Assembly: GCA_025062195.1 (NCBI GenBank)
Contig: JANXAS010000013.1
Location: 1 to 64,000, forward strand
Direction of reading: 5' to 3'
Length of the DNA stretch: 64,000 nt
Origin: Armatimonadota bacterium
GTDB lineage: Bacteria > Armatimonadota > Fervidibacteria > Fervidibacterales > Thermosaccharophagaceae
A program made the translations under genes and the position numbers. Every line of letters begins with the position of its first letter. Within the stretch, counting starts at the first letter, position 1. Shown piece after piece: positions 9,383 through 17,910 of the stretch. The notes beneath the pieces are model-generated. The model was not told the origin of the DNA and did not search any database. It saw only the letters and a list, made by a program, of their open reading frames with translations.

Positions 9383-9703
9383 GTGAATGAATTTTTTAAA
9401 GGCTTGCTTGTAGGTTTGCTCATTGGCGAGGGACATTTTGGCGGCGATGGAAAGCAGCCGCATATAACTCTTAGAATGCACACACGCCACAGGAAGCTAT
9501 TTGAATTGCTCACAAAAATCGTGCCAGGTTCAAGGGTCTATGGACCATATACACACGGTGGGAGAAGTTACTATCAATGGATGGTGCGCGGGGAGCCACT
9601 TCGCCAGCTTATGGAATGGTTTGAGAATGTCCAGTTAAACGAAATTGATGATTATGCATGGCAGCGCTATAAAGAGATGAAACACCGCTACAGGCTTGAA
9701 TGA
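9383..9703 (+). CDS. Free-standing LAGLIDADG-type homing endonuclease-like protein
   Basis: The 107-residue product has one LAGLIDADG-like helix, FFKGLLVGLLIGEGHF, with the acidic Glu expected to bind metal. It is followed by the usual beta elements (HITLRMHTRHRKLFELL, then VYGPYTHGGRSYYQW). A single motif implies a homodimeric enzyme that would cleave a near-palindromic DNA target. GTG 9383 is chosen because AGGGGTGG sits a few bases upstream and the residues before it look non-coding; the open frame reaches back to 9245. No intron or intein boundary was seen around it, so it is free-standing. It might instead be a domesticated DNA-binding protein derived from this fold. Confidence 0.6.
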   Translation: MNEFFKGLLVGLLIGEGHFGGDGKQPHITLRMHTRHRKLFELLTKIVPGSRVYGPYTHGGRSYYQWMVRGEPLRQLMEWFENVQLNEIDDYAWQRYKEMKHRYRLE

Positions 9704-9832
9704 GCACCATTGTAATGATGCCCGCTTGACAAACCCAAATGCCTTGCCAACACAGACACAACGGAATTTTCGCCTTCATCGTCTAAACACTTGAAACTAT
9801 AACCCCAAAATACCCATTTGGAGGTGGTAAGG

Positions 9833-10906
9833 ATGGGTCGCTCAGTATCAAGACGTGAGTTTCTGAGAGATGTGGCGTTATACGGGGCAGCAATTGCTGG
9901 TGGTTATCTTGTTGCAAGTGAAGGCGAGGGAAAACTCGCAACGAGGGTGCTTGGAAGGACAAAGCTAAAGGTGACGGTTGTATCATTTGGTGGATTGCGC
10001 CTTGAGAACCCGGATGTCCTGAGTATGGCGATTGATAAGGGCATGAATCTCATCCACACATCGCCCGGCTATGCTGGTGGGAGAAGCATAAAGGCGTTTG
10101 GAGAGGTGATGAAGACAAAGCGCAGCAAAGTATACCTTGCGCTTAAGGACTCGCCAACTGGGAACATAGATGGCGCCCTAAAGATACTCAACACCGATTA
10201 TGTGGATATACTTCTGCCGCAAATTGACATACCAGACCAAGTCAGAAACGAGCGCTGGATTGAGGGCTATGAGAGGCTGAAGAAGGAGGGCAAAATAAGA
10301 TTCACCGGCTTTGCATGCCACACTAATATACCTGCTGTTATGGAAGCAGCGATTGAATTCGGCTACCACGATGTGATGCTCATCTCCTACAACATCGGTA
10401 ACAGGAAAATGCTTGACCCGTTAATTGAGCGTGCCGCCGAAAAAGGCATCGGTATCATGGCGATGAAGGCAATGGGTGGCTTGAGGCGCGGCGACCCAGA
10501 AACTATTGTGGCTGGATTAAAATCGCTGCTCACAAACAAGGGTGTCCATACATTGCTCATTGGAATGACCACTTTTGAGGAAGTTGAATGCAATCTGAAG
10601 GTTGGCGCTGGCGAACTTACAAAAGCTGAGGCAGAGCTTCTGGAGCGTCATATGGCAGTTGTGGCAGCAACTCTTTGTGCGGGTTGCGGGAAATGTAATG
10701 TCTGCCCGAAGGGGATAAGCATTGCTGACTTGATGCGGTGCTATGAATATGCAATGCGTGGTGACCTTGATGTTGCAAAGGAAGCCTACACGAGTTTGAG
10801 GGCATCTTGCGTTTCATGTGACGGCTGCAAAAAGTGCGAATTGGCATGCCCCAAAGGGTTGCCAATTGCGCGGAGGCTAAACCAGCTTCACACCTTGCTT
10901 TCATAA
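9833..10906 (+). CDS. Tat-exported aldo/keto reductase with C-terminal double [4Fe-4S] ferredoxin motif
   Basis: A 357-residue oxidoreductase. ATG 9833 follows GGAGGTGG and gives a twin-arginine signal (SRREFLRD, then a hydrophobic stretch). The aldo/keto reductase barrel spans about 36-270. The catalytic Tyr80, Lys105 and His163 are in place, but the usual Asp of the tetrad is His75 (NLIHTSPGY). The C-terminus carries two cysteine clusters: C282/C285/C288/C291 and C329/C332/C335/C339-Pro, the second a standard ferredoxin motif. Such fused proteins probably exchange electrons through the clusters rather than relying only on NADPH; the substrate is unknown. It is a single gene with no tight operon partner. 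Confidence 0.82.
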   Translation: MGRSVSRREFLRDVALYGAAIAGGYLVASEGEGKLATRVLGRTKLKVTVVSFGGLRLENPDVLSMAIDKGMNLIHTSPGYAGGRSIKAFGEVMKTKRSKVYLALKDSPTGNIDGALKILNTDYVDILLPQIDIPDQVRNERWIEGYERLKKEGKIRFTGFACHTNIPAVMEAAIEFGYHDVMLISYNIGNRKMLDPLIERAAEKGIGIMAMKAMGGLRRGDPETIVAGLKSLLTNKGVHTLLIGMTTFEEVECNLKVGAGELTKAEAELLERHMAVVAATLCAGCGKCNVCPKGISIADLMRCYEYAMRGDLDVAKEAYTSLRASCVSCDGCKKCELACPKGLPIARRLNQLHTLLS

Positions 10907-11107
10907 CTGAATTGCACAAGCCGATTGGTTATTACTGGGAATTGCAAACCGCACATAAGTGGTGTCTAAGGGCGACTAAATTAGATGTGTGATGGGTAAA
11001 AGGGTAAGGCTATCTGGTGTGAGAGATAAGGTTGCACTGACCTTGGCGGTGTAAAGGGAAGGGTTAGCCACCTTGATTTCGCTAAGGCAAACTGGCAAGT
11101 GTTAGAG

Positions 11108-11851
11108 ATGAGCTATCTTCAAAGAAGTGTGTCTTTTGGGGGCGCATTTGTAGGGGTGGATGTTCCTGGGAGCGAGACGAAACCATTTTTTGTTGCGGTG
11201 CTTATATCCACCGAAGAAAAAGCGCATCTTATCAGCGTTGAGCAACTTATCGGTTTAGAAAGGGCGATTGATTTTATCCTCCAAAACAAACCGTGCGCAA
11301 TAGCGATAGATGCTCCTCAACCGTTGTGCAGCAGGGCACATGAATTGCAGTTTGAGGAATTTTTCAAAGCGTGCGGGTGGGCAAGGAATGGTTTGCGGGA
11401 ATGCGAGCGTGAGCTTATTCAGCGCTTCAAAATAAGGTGCTTCCCAACCACGCCAACAACATTTGCTTCTTTCAGGAGGCTAATCCTTATCGGATGGCGA
11501 CTATATGCAAAACTGATCAGCCATGGCTACCGCATCGCCAAGGGCAAACGCAGAGGGAAACTTGAGCGATGGTTGATTGAAGTCTATCCACATGCCACCT
11601 TTGTTATGCTTGCGGGTAGCAAGCTTCATCCCAAAGCCAAAGCCATTGGAAGAGCACAAAGGCTTGCTATACTTGAGCGCTACATAAGCGGCATCTTGCG
11701 ACCTCAAAGAATTACACGATGTGCCGATGAACTTGATGCCATAGCGGCTGCGCTTACAGCCTTCCTATGGTGGCATGGCAAATGCATTATCCTGGGAAGC
11801 CCCAAAAAAGGTGGATGCTTAGTTATCCCGAAGGCACATAACCTAATGTGA
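11108..11851 (+). CDS. DUF429 family protein (predicted RNase H-fold nuclease)
   Basis: The product resembles DUF429 proteins, which are predicted, not shown, to have an RNase H-like fold. Matching features are the N-terminal VGVDVPGSE with a conserved Asp, the second-strand motif AIAIDAPQPL, the ECERELIQRF...CFPTTP segment, WLIEVYPHATF, and the late acidic motif ADELDAIAAAL. These acidic residues would form a metal-binding site in that fold. ATG 11108 or the in-frame GTG 11099 could be the start; neither has a strong ribosome-binding site. It is flanked by gaps of about 200 and 100 bp and is probably monocistronic. Confidence 0.6.
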   Translation: MSYLQRSVSFGGAFVGVDVPGSETKPFFVAVLISTEEKAHLISVEQLIGLERAIDFILQNKPCAIAIDAPQPLCSRAHELQFEEFFKACGWARNGLRECERELIQRFKIRCFPTTPTTFASFRRLILIGWRLYAKLISHGYRIAKGKRRGKLERWLIEVYPHATFVMLAGSKLHPKAKAIGRAQRLAILERYISGILRPQRITRCADELDAIAAALTAFLWWHGKCIILGSPKKGGCLVIPKAHNLM

Positions 11852-11949
11852 GATCGCTGCCTATCTGTGGGCGTAGCGTATTTTCAGTCGGCTAATGCCT
11901 TATGGTATATGCCCATTGATGCCAATAAGCGCCCAGAAGGTGTTCTGCA

Positions 11950-13467
11950 ATGACATCAATTAAAACTGAGAGGGTTGCACAGGAGTTAGACAGCGCGAGA
12001 ATAGGAAAACCGTTGCAGAAGCAGATTGCAATCATGGTTGGAATTGAGGGTGATGTCGCAAAAGAGTGCGAAGAGGTGCTTACGAGGCTCGGCTTTCATT
12101 CACTTAGGTGCGTGAGCTTTGAGGAAGCCAAAGAGCAGTTGGAAAAACGAAGTCCACAGCTCGTTGTTGTAAGCACTGCGTTGCCAAGTAGTGACCCATT
12201 GGAATTGCTTCGCGCTGTAAAGGAGCACAATCCCCTTATAACAGGCATACTCGTGGCGAGGCAAGCAACATATGACTTCGTAATCAAGGCGCTCAGGGTT
12301 GGGTGCGATGGATTGGTTTACGGTGATTTTTCCACCGAGGAGTTCTATGCAACCGTAAGTGAGGCGCTTGAGAAGTCAGCATTGCGTGAAGATGTGAGTA
12401 AGCTGAAATCGTTGCTGTCGTTATATCGCCTCAGCCAGATGATAACCGTCACACTTGATTTGGATAGACTCCTATCACTGACACTTGACCTTGCTATAAG
12501 TGAACTGCACGCAAGCAGCGGTTCAATAATGCTGCGTGACGAGGTAACTGGCGACTTGATCATTGCCGCTGTGCATGGCTTGCCAAAGACTTTGATCGGC
12601 AAGCGCCAATCAATCAACGAGGGAATCGCCGGATTGGTTGCGAGGCAGCAAAAACCAATCATCATCTCTCCGAGCGTGAGTGTTGAACCACAGGTGCTAT
12701 CAATGCTCAAGCGCAAGGAGATAATCTCTTCAATCTCCTTCCCGATGATGTTTGAGGGGAAGCTCGTCGGAATATTGAATGTAAACAGCGTTGAGGGCGA
12801 GGTGGTGTTTGGAGAAGGCGAACTTGAAATACTCTCAGTGCTGTGCGCTCAAGCTGCTTCAGCAATAACAAATGCAAGGCTACACGAGCAAGTGCGAAGG
12901 AGCTACCTTGGAGCCATAACAGCCCTTGTCCAAGCAATAGAAGCACGCGACCCCTACACTAAGGGACATTCGGAAAAGGTTTCCGAGTATGCGGTGCAGC
13001 TTGGCGAGACAATCAAACTGAGCGCCGATGAGTCTGAAGCCATACGGATGGCTGGTCTTTTACACGATGTCGGCAAGATAGGTATACCAGACCAAATCTT
13101 GCTCAAGCCGGGCAAGCTGACAGAGGAAGAATACGAGCAGATAAAGCGTCACCCAATAATCAGCTCACTCATTATTGAGCCGGTGCCATTCCCTTGGGAT
13201 ATAAGGACACCGGTGCGCCATCACCATGAACGTTGGGATGGTAAAGGCTATCCTGACGGACTCAGAGGCGAGGAGATACCGCTGACAGCACGCATCATCT
13301 CCGTTACGGATGTGTTTGACGCCATCACTTCCGACAGAGCATACAGGGGCGCAATGAGCGCTGAGGCGGCTTTTGAACTCATTCTGGAGGTGGCTGGCAC
13401 GCAGCTTGACCCCGAACTTTCACGGGCGTTTGTCAATATGATGCGCTCAAAAAAGCGGCGAAGTTAG
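11950..13467 (+). CDS. Pseudo-receiver / GAF / HD-GYP phosphodiesterase
   Basis: A 505-residue signalling protein predicted to degrade cyclic di-GMP or a related dinucleotide. A receiver-like domain occupies about residues 25-140, but the position expected for the phospho-acceptor Asp is Ser75 (VVVSTALP), so it is probably not phosphorylated. A GAF domain follows (about 160-310), then HD-GYP (about 318-500). The signature residues are present: His372-Asp373 in LLHDVGKIGIPD, and HHERWDGKGYPDGL (about 425-438). A stand-alone receiver gene lies 196 bp downstream on the same strand and is a possible partner. The GAF ligand is unknown. Confidence 0.88.
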   Translation: MTSIKTERVAQELDSARIGKPLQKQIAIMVGIEGDVAKECEEVLTRLGFHSLRCVSFEEAKEQLEKRSPQLVVVSTALPSSDPLELLRAVKEHNPLITGILVARQATYDFVIKALRVGCDGLVYGDFSTEEFYATVSEALEKSALREDVSKLKSLLSLYRLSQMITVTLDLDRLLSLTLDLAISELHASSGSIMLRDEVTGDLIIAAVHGLPKTLIGKRQSINEGIAGLVARQQKPIIISPSVSVEPQVLSMLKRKEIISSISFPMMFEGKLVGILNVNSVEGEVVFGEGELEILSVLCAQAASAITNARLHEQVRRSYLGAITALVQAIEARDPYTKGHSEKVSEYAVQLGETIKLSADESEAIRMAGLLHDVGKIGIPDQILLKPGKLTEEEYEQIKRHPIISSLIIEPVPFPWDIRTPVRHHHERWDGKGYPDGLRGEEIPLTARIISVTDVFDAITSDRAYRGAMSAEAAFELILEVAGTQLDPELSRAFVNMMRSKKRRS

Positions 13468-13663
13468 AGACCGCTTCACTTCCCCAAGCGTTGCATCTCA
13501 AAGCCATTATTAACACGGTTTGACATGTGAATCCTGCCCACGAGAACTTTCGGCAAAATGCCTCATGCCGAAGCGAGCAAAGCACGGCTGCAAATAACGA
13601 TTTAAAATAGCATACAATGATGCTCACTCTGATAGTAAGGGATGCAAATTGCGGGGTGTGAAC

Positions 13664-14038
13664 ATGGCTAAGAAGATAATCATAGCTGATGATGAGCCAG
13701 TGGTGCGTCAGGTGTTAAAGCAAGTGCTGCAAAGCGAGGGCTATGATGTCATTGAAGCGGAGAACGGTGAGGAAGCTGTCAAGCTGGTCAAAAGTGAGAA
13801 ACCGGATTTGCTCATCTTAGATGTGCGGATGCCCGTAATGGATGGAATGCAAGCGTGCCGAGTTATAAGGCAGCTTGATGAGCCGATGAGGAATGTGCCT
13901 ATCATCATCCTCACCGCTGTTGATACAACGCTTGGCAGGCGTGTCAGTGCTGAACTGGGCGTTGATATGTATCTGACAAAACCGATAAGCCCAAAGGAGC
14001 TGCGCAGCAAGGTCAGAGAGCTTGTTGGACCACCTTAA
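13664..14038 (+). CDS. Stand-alone CheY-like response regulator
   Basis: A single receiver domain of 124 residues with no output domain. The acidic pair is Asp9/Asp10 (IIIADDEP), the phospho-acceptor is Asp53 (LLILDVRMPVMDG), and the conserved Thr and Lys are in IIILTAVD and YLTKPIS. ATG 13664 is chosen over an upstream TTG because GGGGTG precedes it and the protein then starts at the family position. It probably acts by protein-protein contact, possibly with the upstream HD-GYP protein, whose own receiver lacks the Asp. A hairpin at 13549-13572 (TTCGGCA paired with TGCCGAA) lies in the gap between them. Confidence 0.85.
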   Translation: MAKKIIIADDEPVVRQVLKQVLQSEGYDVIEAENGEEAVKLVKSEKPDLLILDVRMPVMDGMQACRVIRQLDEPMRNVPIIILTAVDTTLGRRVSAELGVDMYLTKPISPKELRSKVRELVGPP

Positions 14039-14132
14039 TATTAGCCGAATTGCATTCGCTTCAGTGTGGGAGAGAATCGCTCCGTGAACAGGCGATTGAG
14101 TGCACCCTTATGAACTCAAGCGGTGATAAAGG

Positions 14133-15062
14133 ATGGGTATGGTTGACATTTCAAACAAGATTCGGACGCATCGCACCGCTGTTGCAGAGGCATTTGTTAA
14201 AGCCTCCAACAGGGCTGTAGAGATGGCATTCACTGGCAAACTACCAAAGGGAGAAGCTATCTCCGTTGCCAAAGTCAGCGCCATACAAGCAGCAAAGATG
14301 ACGAGCTCGCTAATACCTTATTGCCACCAGGTGAGGCTCACCAACATTGATGTTTCCTTTGAATCGGCTGATGAGGGCATAAGGGTGATTGCAAGCGCTT
14401 CGGCAATAGACCGCACCGGTGTTGAAATGGAGGCACTCGTAGCCGCAGCTGTTGCAGCTCTTACGCTGTATGACATGCTCAAGTCGGTTGAAGCCGGCAT
14501 TGAAATTTGTTCAATCAAATTGGTGAGCAAGTTTGGTGGCATAAGCGACTTTTCAGAGCCACTTGAGAGACAATTGCGTGCCGGTGTCGTGGTTATCTCA
14601 GACAGCGTATATTGTGGCAGACGCTCAGATACCTCTGGCGTGTCTATTGTCAACAGGCTATCGGAGTTAGGGATGAATGTCGTCCACTATTCAGTTCTCC
14701 CGGATGATGAGGAACGCATAGCCAATGAGCTGATACGATTGTGCGATCAAGAAATGCTTGATATCGTCTTCACAACCGGCGGCACTGGCATAGGTCCGAG
14801 GGATAGAACACCAGAGGCAACTGCAAATGTGATTGAGAGAGAACTTGAAGGTGTTGCTGAAGCGATGCGGTCATACGGCATTGAGAGGACACCGCTTGCA
14901 TCCCTTTCACGCGCCAAGGTTGGCGTGAGAGGTTCCACAATCATCATCAACCTTCCCGGGAGTGAGAGGGCTGTAAACGAATCCCTAAATGCGATCTTGC
15001 CATGGGTGCTGCATGCCATAACTATGCTCACAGGTGAGCACTCAAAGCTTCACTCCCCGTGA
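14133..15062 (+). CDS. moaCB: MoaC-MoaB/MogA fusion, molybdenum cofactor biosynthesis
   Basis: The N-terminal half (about 1-150) is MoaC, which with MoaA forms cyclic pyranopterin monophosphate. MVDIS, IPYCHQV, GVEMEALVAA and LYDMLKSVE hold the expected active-site His, Glu, Asp and Lys. The C-terminal half (about 155-309) is MoaB/MogA-type, with TTGGTGIGPRDRTPEAT, the molybdopterin-binding and adenylylation signature. The MoaC part starts directly at MVDIS and lacks the usual first 10-15 residues (LTH-like strand). Such fusions link an early and a late pathway step. It starts a dense plus-strand run in which udp, DUF362, SRPBCC and mazG follow at short spacing; no other mo-genes are in the window. 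Confidence 0.88.
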   Translation: MGMVDISNKIRTHRTAVAEAFVKASNRAVEMAFTGKLPKGEAISVAKVSAIQAAKMTSSLIPYCHQVRLTNIDVSFESADEGIRVIASASAIDRTGVEMEALVAAAVAALTLYDMLKSVEAGIEICSIKLVSKFGGISDFSEPLERQLRAGVVVISDSVYCGRRSDTSGVSIVNRLSELGMNVVHYSVLPDDEERIANELIRLCDQEMLDIVFTTGGTGIGPRDRTPEATANVIERELEGVAEAMRSYGIERTPLASLSRAKVGVRGSTIIINLPGSERAVNESLNAILPWVLHAITMLTGEHSKLHSP

Positions 15063-15123
15063 TCCCGCTCGTCGGAAGACACACTCCCACCAAACTGATA
15101 ACCGATGTGAGGTGGAAAAAACG

Positions 15124-15906
15124 ATGGCTGTCTTTGCTGGCGACAGAGTTTATCATGTGCGCTGCCGAAAAGGAGAGGTGGGGAAATATGTCCTGATGCC
15201 CGGTGACCCAAAGAGATGCGAGCTTATAGCGCGCTATTTTGAAGACCCAGTTAAGGTGGCGGAGCACCGAGAGTATGTAACCTTCACTGGAATGCTGGAT
15301 GGAGTCACAGTCTCAGTCACTTCAACCGGAATAGGCTGTCCATCAACTGCAATAGCCGTTGAGGAGTTGAGCACCCTCGGTTGCGATACCTTTATCCGAG
15401 TCGGGACATCGGGGGCAATGCAGGCGCACATCCTTCCGGGTGACATAATTATCGGCACGGCGGCGATAAGGGATGAGGGCACAACACTTCACTATATGCC
15501 GGTTGAGTTTCCAGCGGTGGCTGATATAACAGTCACTCAGTCGCTGATTGAGGGTGCAAAGAGATGCGGTGTGCGATATCATGTCGGCATAGTTCACTCC
15601 AAGGATTCATTCTATGGAGAGGTTGAACCATCACGAATGCCAGTCCATAGCAGGCTGACGCAGCGCTGGGAGGCTTGGGTGAAGGGCGGTGCAGTCGCAT
15701 CCGAAATGGAGGCTGCAGCTCTCTTTGTTGTCTCTTCCATTCTCGGGGCGAGAGCCGGATGCGTGCTTCTTGCGGCTGCAAATGTTGAGCACGCAAGGCA
15801 GACTGGTAAGTTCACGATCATTGAAGATGTGAGCATGCTCATAAAAGTTGCCATTGAGGGCTTGCGCACGCTCATCGCTTGGGATAGGGAAGCGGGAAGA
15901 ATTTAG
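15124..15906 (+). CDS. udp: Uridine phosphorylase
   Basis: This enzyme cleaves uridine with phosphate to uracil and ribose-1-phosphate in pyrimidine salvage. The family pattern is strong: YVLMPGDPKRCELIA, TGIGCPSTAIAVEEL, the phosphate-binding RVGTSGAMQ, HSKDSFYGE and ASEMEAAALF (ribose-binding Glu). The alignment is closer to Udp than to purine nucleoside phosphorylase DeoD. ATG 15124 follows GAGGTGG; the open frame back to 15034 overlaps moaCB and does not look coding in its first 30 codons. It lies about 60 bp after moaCB and 70 bp before the DUF362 gene. Confidence 0.85.
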   Translation: MAVFAGDRVYHVRCRKGEVGKYVLMPGDPKRCELIARYFEDPVKVAEHREYVTFTGMLDGVTVSVTSTGIGCPSTAIAVEELSTLGCDTFIRVGTSGAMQAHILPGDIIIGTAAIRDEGTTLHYMPVEFPAVADITVTQSLIEGAKRCGVRYHVGIVHSKDSFYGEVEPSRMPVHSRLTQRWEAWVKGGAVASEMEAAALFVVSSILGARAGCVLLAAANVEHARQTGKFTIIEDVSMLIKVAIEGLRTLIAWDREAGRI

Positions 15907-15976
15907 AATTTAAAGGGGTCACCGCATCCTCCGCTGCACGTATGGTCAAACGAGTGAAAGGGATGGAAAGCTCAAG

Positions 15977-16930
15977 ATGTCAAAAGAAGCGCTTGTGGCG
16001 GTTAGAAGGTGCAATTCATACGATCATGAGGAAGTTTACTGGGCTTGCAAAAGCGCTGTGGAGTGCATTGGTGGCTTGCGCAGCATTTTTGGGCGCGGTG
16101 ATGTCGTATTGCTAAAGCCAAACATGCTCTCAATTGCCCCACCAGAGTCAGCCGCAATAACCCATCCTGAACTCATTAGGGCGAGCATACTGCTCTTAAG
16201 GGGGATTGGATGCACACCAATCGTTGCTGATAGCCCGGCTTTTGGAACGGTGATGCAAGTGGCCGAAGCTTCCGGAATAGCAAAAGTCTGTAGCGAGCTT
16301 GATGTGCCAATTCTTACATGGCGCTCAACAGCGCACATCAATCACCCATTTTACCGGTCACGCTATCTTGTAGTCGGTAAGGAGGCTGTGCAAGTTGATG
16401 GCATCATAAATATCCCGAAGTTCAAGACGCACATCCAAGTCGGCTTCAGCGGTGCAATAAAAAACATGTTTGGATGCCTCCCTGGGAAGCGAAAAACAGT
16501 TATGCATATGACGACCGGCTTGAACGAGTATCGGTTTGCGGAGATGCTTCTCAGTTACTGTGTTGCATTGCGTCCATCGCTCACGATAGTGGATGCCATT
16601 GTGGCGATGCACAAAAACGGACCAAGAAAGGGAGAGCCATACAGGTTGGGCATGATACTTGCAAGCCGTGATGCTATAGCCGCAGATGTGGCGCTTGCCG
16701 GCATAGTGAGGATGCCAAATGCACACCAACTTTTGTTGGAAGTTGCAAGGGAGCATGAATTGCCGACCGCGTTCAGCGAGAATGTGTTCGTTGATGCGGA
16801 GGGGCTTGAGTTACCAAACGAGCCGTTTGTTTTCCCGAGGCTTGTTGGAACCGGGTTTAATCCGGGGCGAGTTATTAAAAGCATCATTAAGAACTGGATA
16901 ACAATGCTTACAGGGCGAATGCCTGAGTGA
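15977..16930 (+). CDS. DUF362 family protein
   Basis: The 317-residue product matches the DUF362 family: VVLLKPNMLS, ITHPELIRA, IVADSPAFGT, INIPKFKTH, SGAIKNMFGCLPG, and a late region LGMILASRDAIAADVALAGI. Many relatives carry a C-terminal ferredoxin domain; this one has none and no cysteine cluster. Some DUF362 proteins are annotated as iron-sulfur-associated, but no reaction is established, so I leave the function open. Its stop overlaps a possible GTG of the following SRPBCC gene, which suggests translational coupling. Confidence 0.75.
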   Translation: MSKEALVAVRRCNSYDHEEVYWACKSAVECIGGLRSIFGRGDVVLLKPNMLSIAPPESAAITHPELIRASILLLRGIGCTPIVADSPAFGTVMQVAEASGIAKVCSELDVPILTWRSTAHINHPFYRSRYLVVGKEAVQVDGIINIPKFKTHIQVGFSGAIKNMFGCLPGKRKTVMHMTTGLNEYRFAEMLLSYCVALRPSLTIVDAIVAMHKNGPRKGEPYRLGMILASRDAIAADVALAGIVRMPNAHQLLLEVAREHELPTAFSENVFVDAEGLELPNEPFVFPRLVGTGFNPGRVIKSIIKNWITMLTGRMPE

Positions 16931-16947
16931 CGAAGGGGAAAACTACC

Positions 16948-17436
16948 ATGGAATTGACTGTGAGCACCTTCATTGAAGCGCCAGTTGAAGTTGTTTTTAA
17001 TGTGCTGAGGGATGTGGAAGGTTATCCGAGCATGTTTGCGTATGTAAAGGAACTGCATGTTGTTTGGTGCTCAGAGGATGGCAACGAACTTGTTGCAGAC
17101 ATACTTGAGGACATGTTCGGTTTCCTGAAATGGGTTCGTTCAAAATTTATCTTTAAGCCGCCGTCGCGAATAGAAGTCAGGCAACTATCAGGTCCATTCA
17201 AATCGGCTATTGGTTGGTTTGAACTTGAGCCGCAGGATAACGGGACATTGTTGAGGCACGGCGCAACAATCCACGCGACGGGGCTCACAAGGATATTCGG
17301 GATGCTGATGCTGGAAAGCGGTGAGGCTGAGGCGAGGATGAGAAGCGAAGTCGCTGCAATAAAGAAGCGCTCTGAAGGGCTCGCCAAAGCGCGCTCAGGG
17401 GGTTTGAAGGGATGCAGAAGGACAAAGAGGAATTGA
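16948..17436 (+). CDS. SRPBCC / polyketide cyclase-like (COQ10/START) protein
   Basis: The product has the pattern of a small lipid-binding SRPBCC domain: TFIEAPVEVVFNVLRDVEGYPSMFAYVKELHV, then alternating strands WFELEPQDNGTLLRHG and a long C-terminal helix. It would form a hydrophobic cavity for a lipid or quinone-like ligand; the ligand cannot be read from sequence. ATG 16948 follows AAGGGG; an alternative GTG at 16927 overlaps the DUF362 stop. The basic C-terminus overlaps the mazG start by 25 bases, so the two are likely co-translated. Confidence 0.7.
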   Translation: MELTVSTFIEAPVEVVFNVLRDVEGYPSMFAYVKELHVVWCSEDGNELVADILEDMFGFLKWVRSKFIFKPPSRIEVRQLSGPFKSAIGWFELEPQDNGTLLRHGATIHATGLTRIFGMLMLESGEAEARMRSEVAAIKKRSEGLAKARSGGLKGCRRTKRN

Positions 17437-17723
17437 GCATAGGGAGGTTTCAAAGGCTTATAGCAAATGCGTATGTCACAAGGGATAAAGAGAGGGGCAT
17501 TGAGAGGACATTTTTGTGGTTTGTTGAGGAGGTTGGGGAATTAGCCCGAGCAATAAAGCGTGGTGGGCAAAGTGAATTGGAAGAGGAATTTTCGGATGTG
17601 CTTGCATGGCTCGTCAGTTTGGCTACACTGTTGAATGTGGATATGGAAAAGGCTGCAAGGCGATACCTCAACGGTTGCCCAAAGTGTAAGAGTTCGCCGT
17701 GCACATGCCCGATGCAAAGGTGA
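17412..17723 (+). CDS. mazG: MazG-type nucleotide pyrophosphohydrolase
   Basis: A 103-residue all-alpha NTP pyrophosphatase domain that would hydrolyse (d)NTPs or modified nucleotides to monophosphate and pyrophosphate. The metal-binding motif is visible as FVEEVGELARAI followed by ELEEEFSDVLAWL. The C-terminus ends in a cysteine-rich tail, CPKCKSSPCTCP, not part of the basic fold and possibly zinc-binding. The start overlaps the upstream SRPBCC gene and is preceded by GGGGG...GAAGGG. It is the last gene of the run before the groES promoter. Confidence 0.8.
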   Translation: MQKDKEELSIGRFQRLIANAYVTRDKERGIERTFLWFVEEVGELARAIKRGGQSELEEEFSDVLAWLVSLATLLNVDMEKAARRYLNGCPKCKSSPCTCPMQR

Positions 17724-17759
17724 GTTTTAACGCCTAACCTTTCATCTCCGCGAGCGCGC

Positions 17760-17765
17760 TATAAT
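17760..17765 (+). promoter_or_regulatory. Likely -10 box of the groES-groEL promoter
   Basis: A perfect TATAAT lies 13 bases before the CIRCE operator, so transcription would start close to the operator and repressor binding would block it. No good -35 hexamer was found 16-18 bases upstream (ACCTTT at the 17-base position). Confidence 0.5.
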
Positions 17766-17777
17766 GAGATTATGGCA

Positions 17778-17804
17778 TTAGCACTCTCTTCCCTTGAGTG
17801 CTAA
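17778..17804 (+). promoter_or_regulatory. CIRCE operator (HrcA binding site)
   Basis: The sequence is a perfect CIRCE inverted repeat: TTAGCACTC, a nine-base spacer, then GAGTGCTAA, identical to the consensus in both arms. It lies about 100 bases before groES and just after a TATAAT box. This indicates repression by HrcA, relieved under heat shock. The hrcA gene is not in the window. Confidence 0.95.
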
Positions 17805-17910
17805 CATTGGCGGTGCGCAAAGAAGAGTCTCTGAAACTGCAAACCCCAATTAAGCCATTTAGCGGTGGTAATTCCACGGGAGTTCAATTTGAGGAAGTGG
17901 GGGTATGAGG

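Noticed and set aside
15124-15906. Purine nucleoside phosphorylase DeoD
   Set aside because: The residue pattern (HSKDSFYGE, ASEMEAAALF) fits uridine phosphorylase better.
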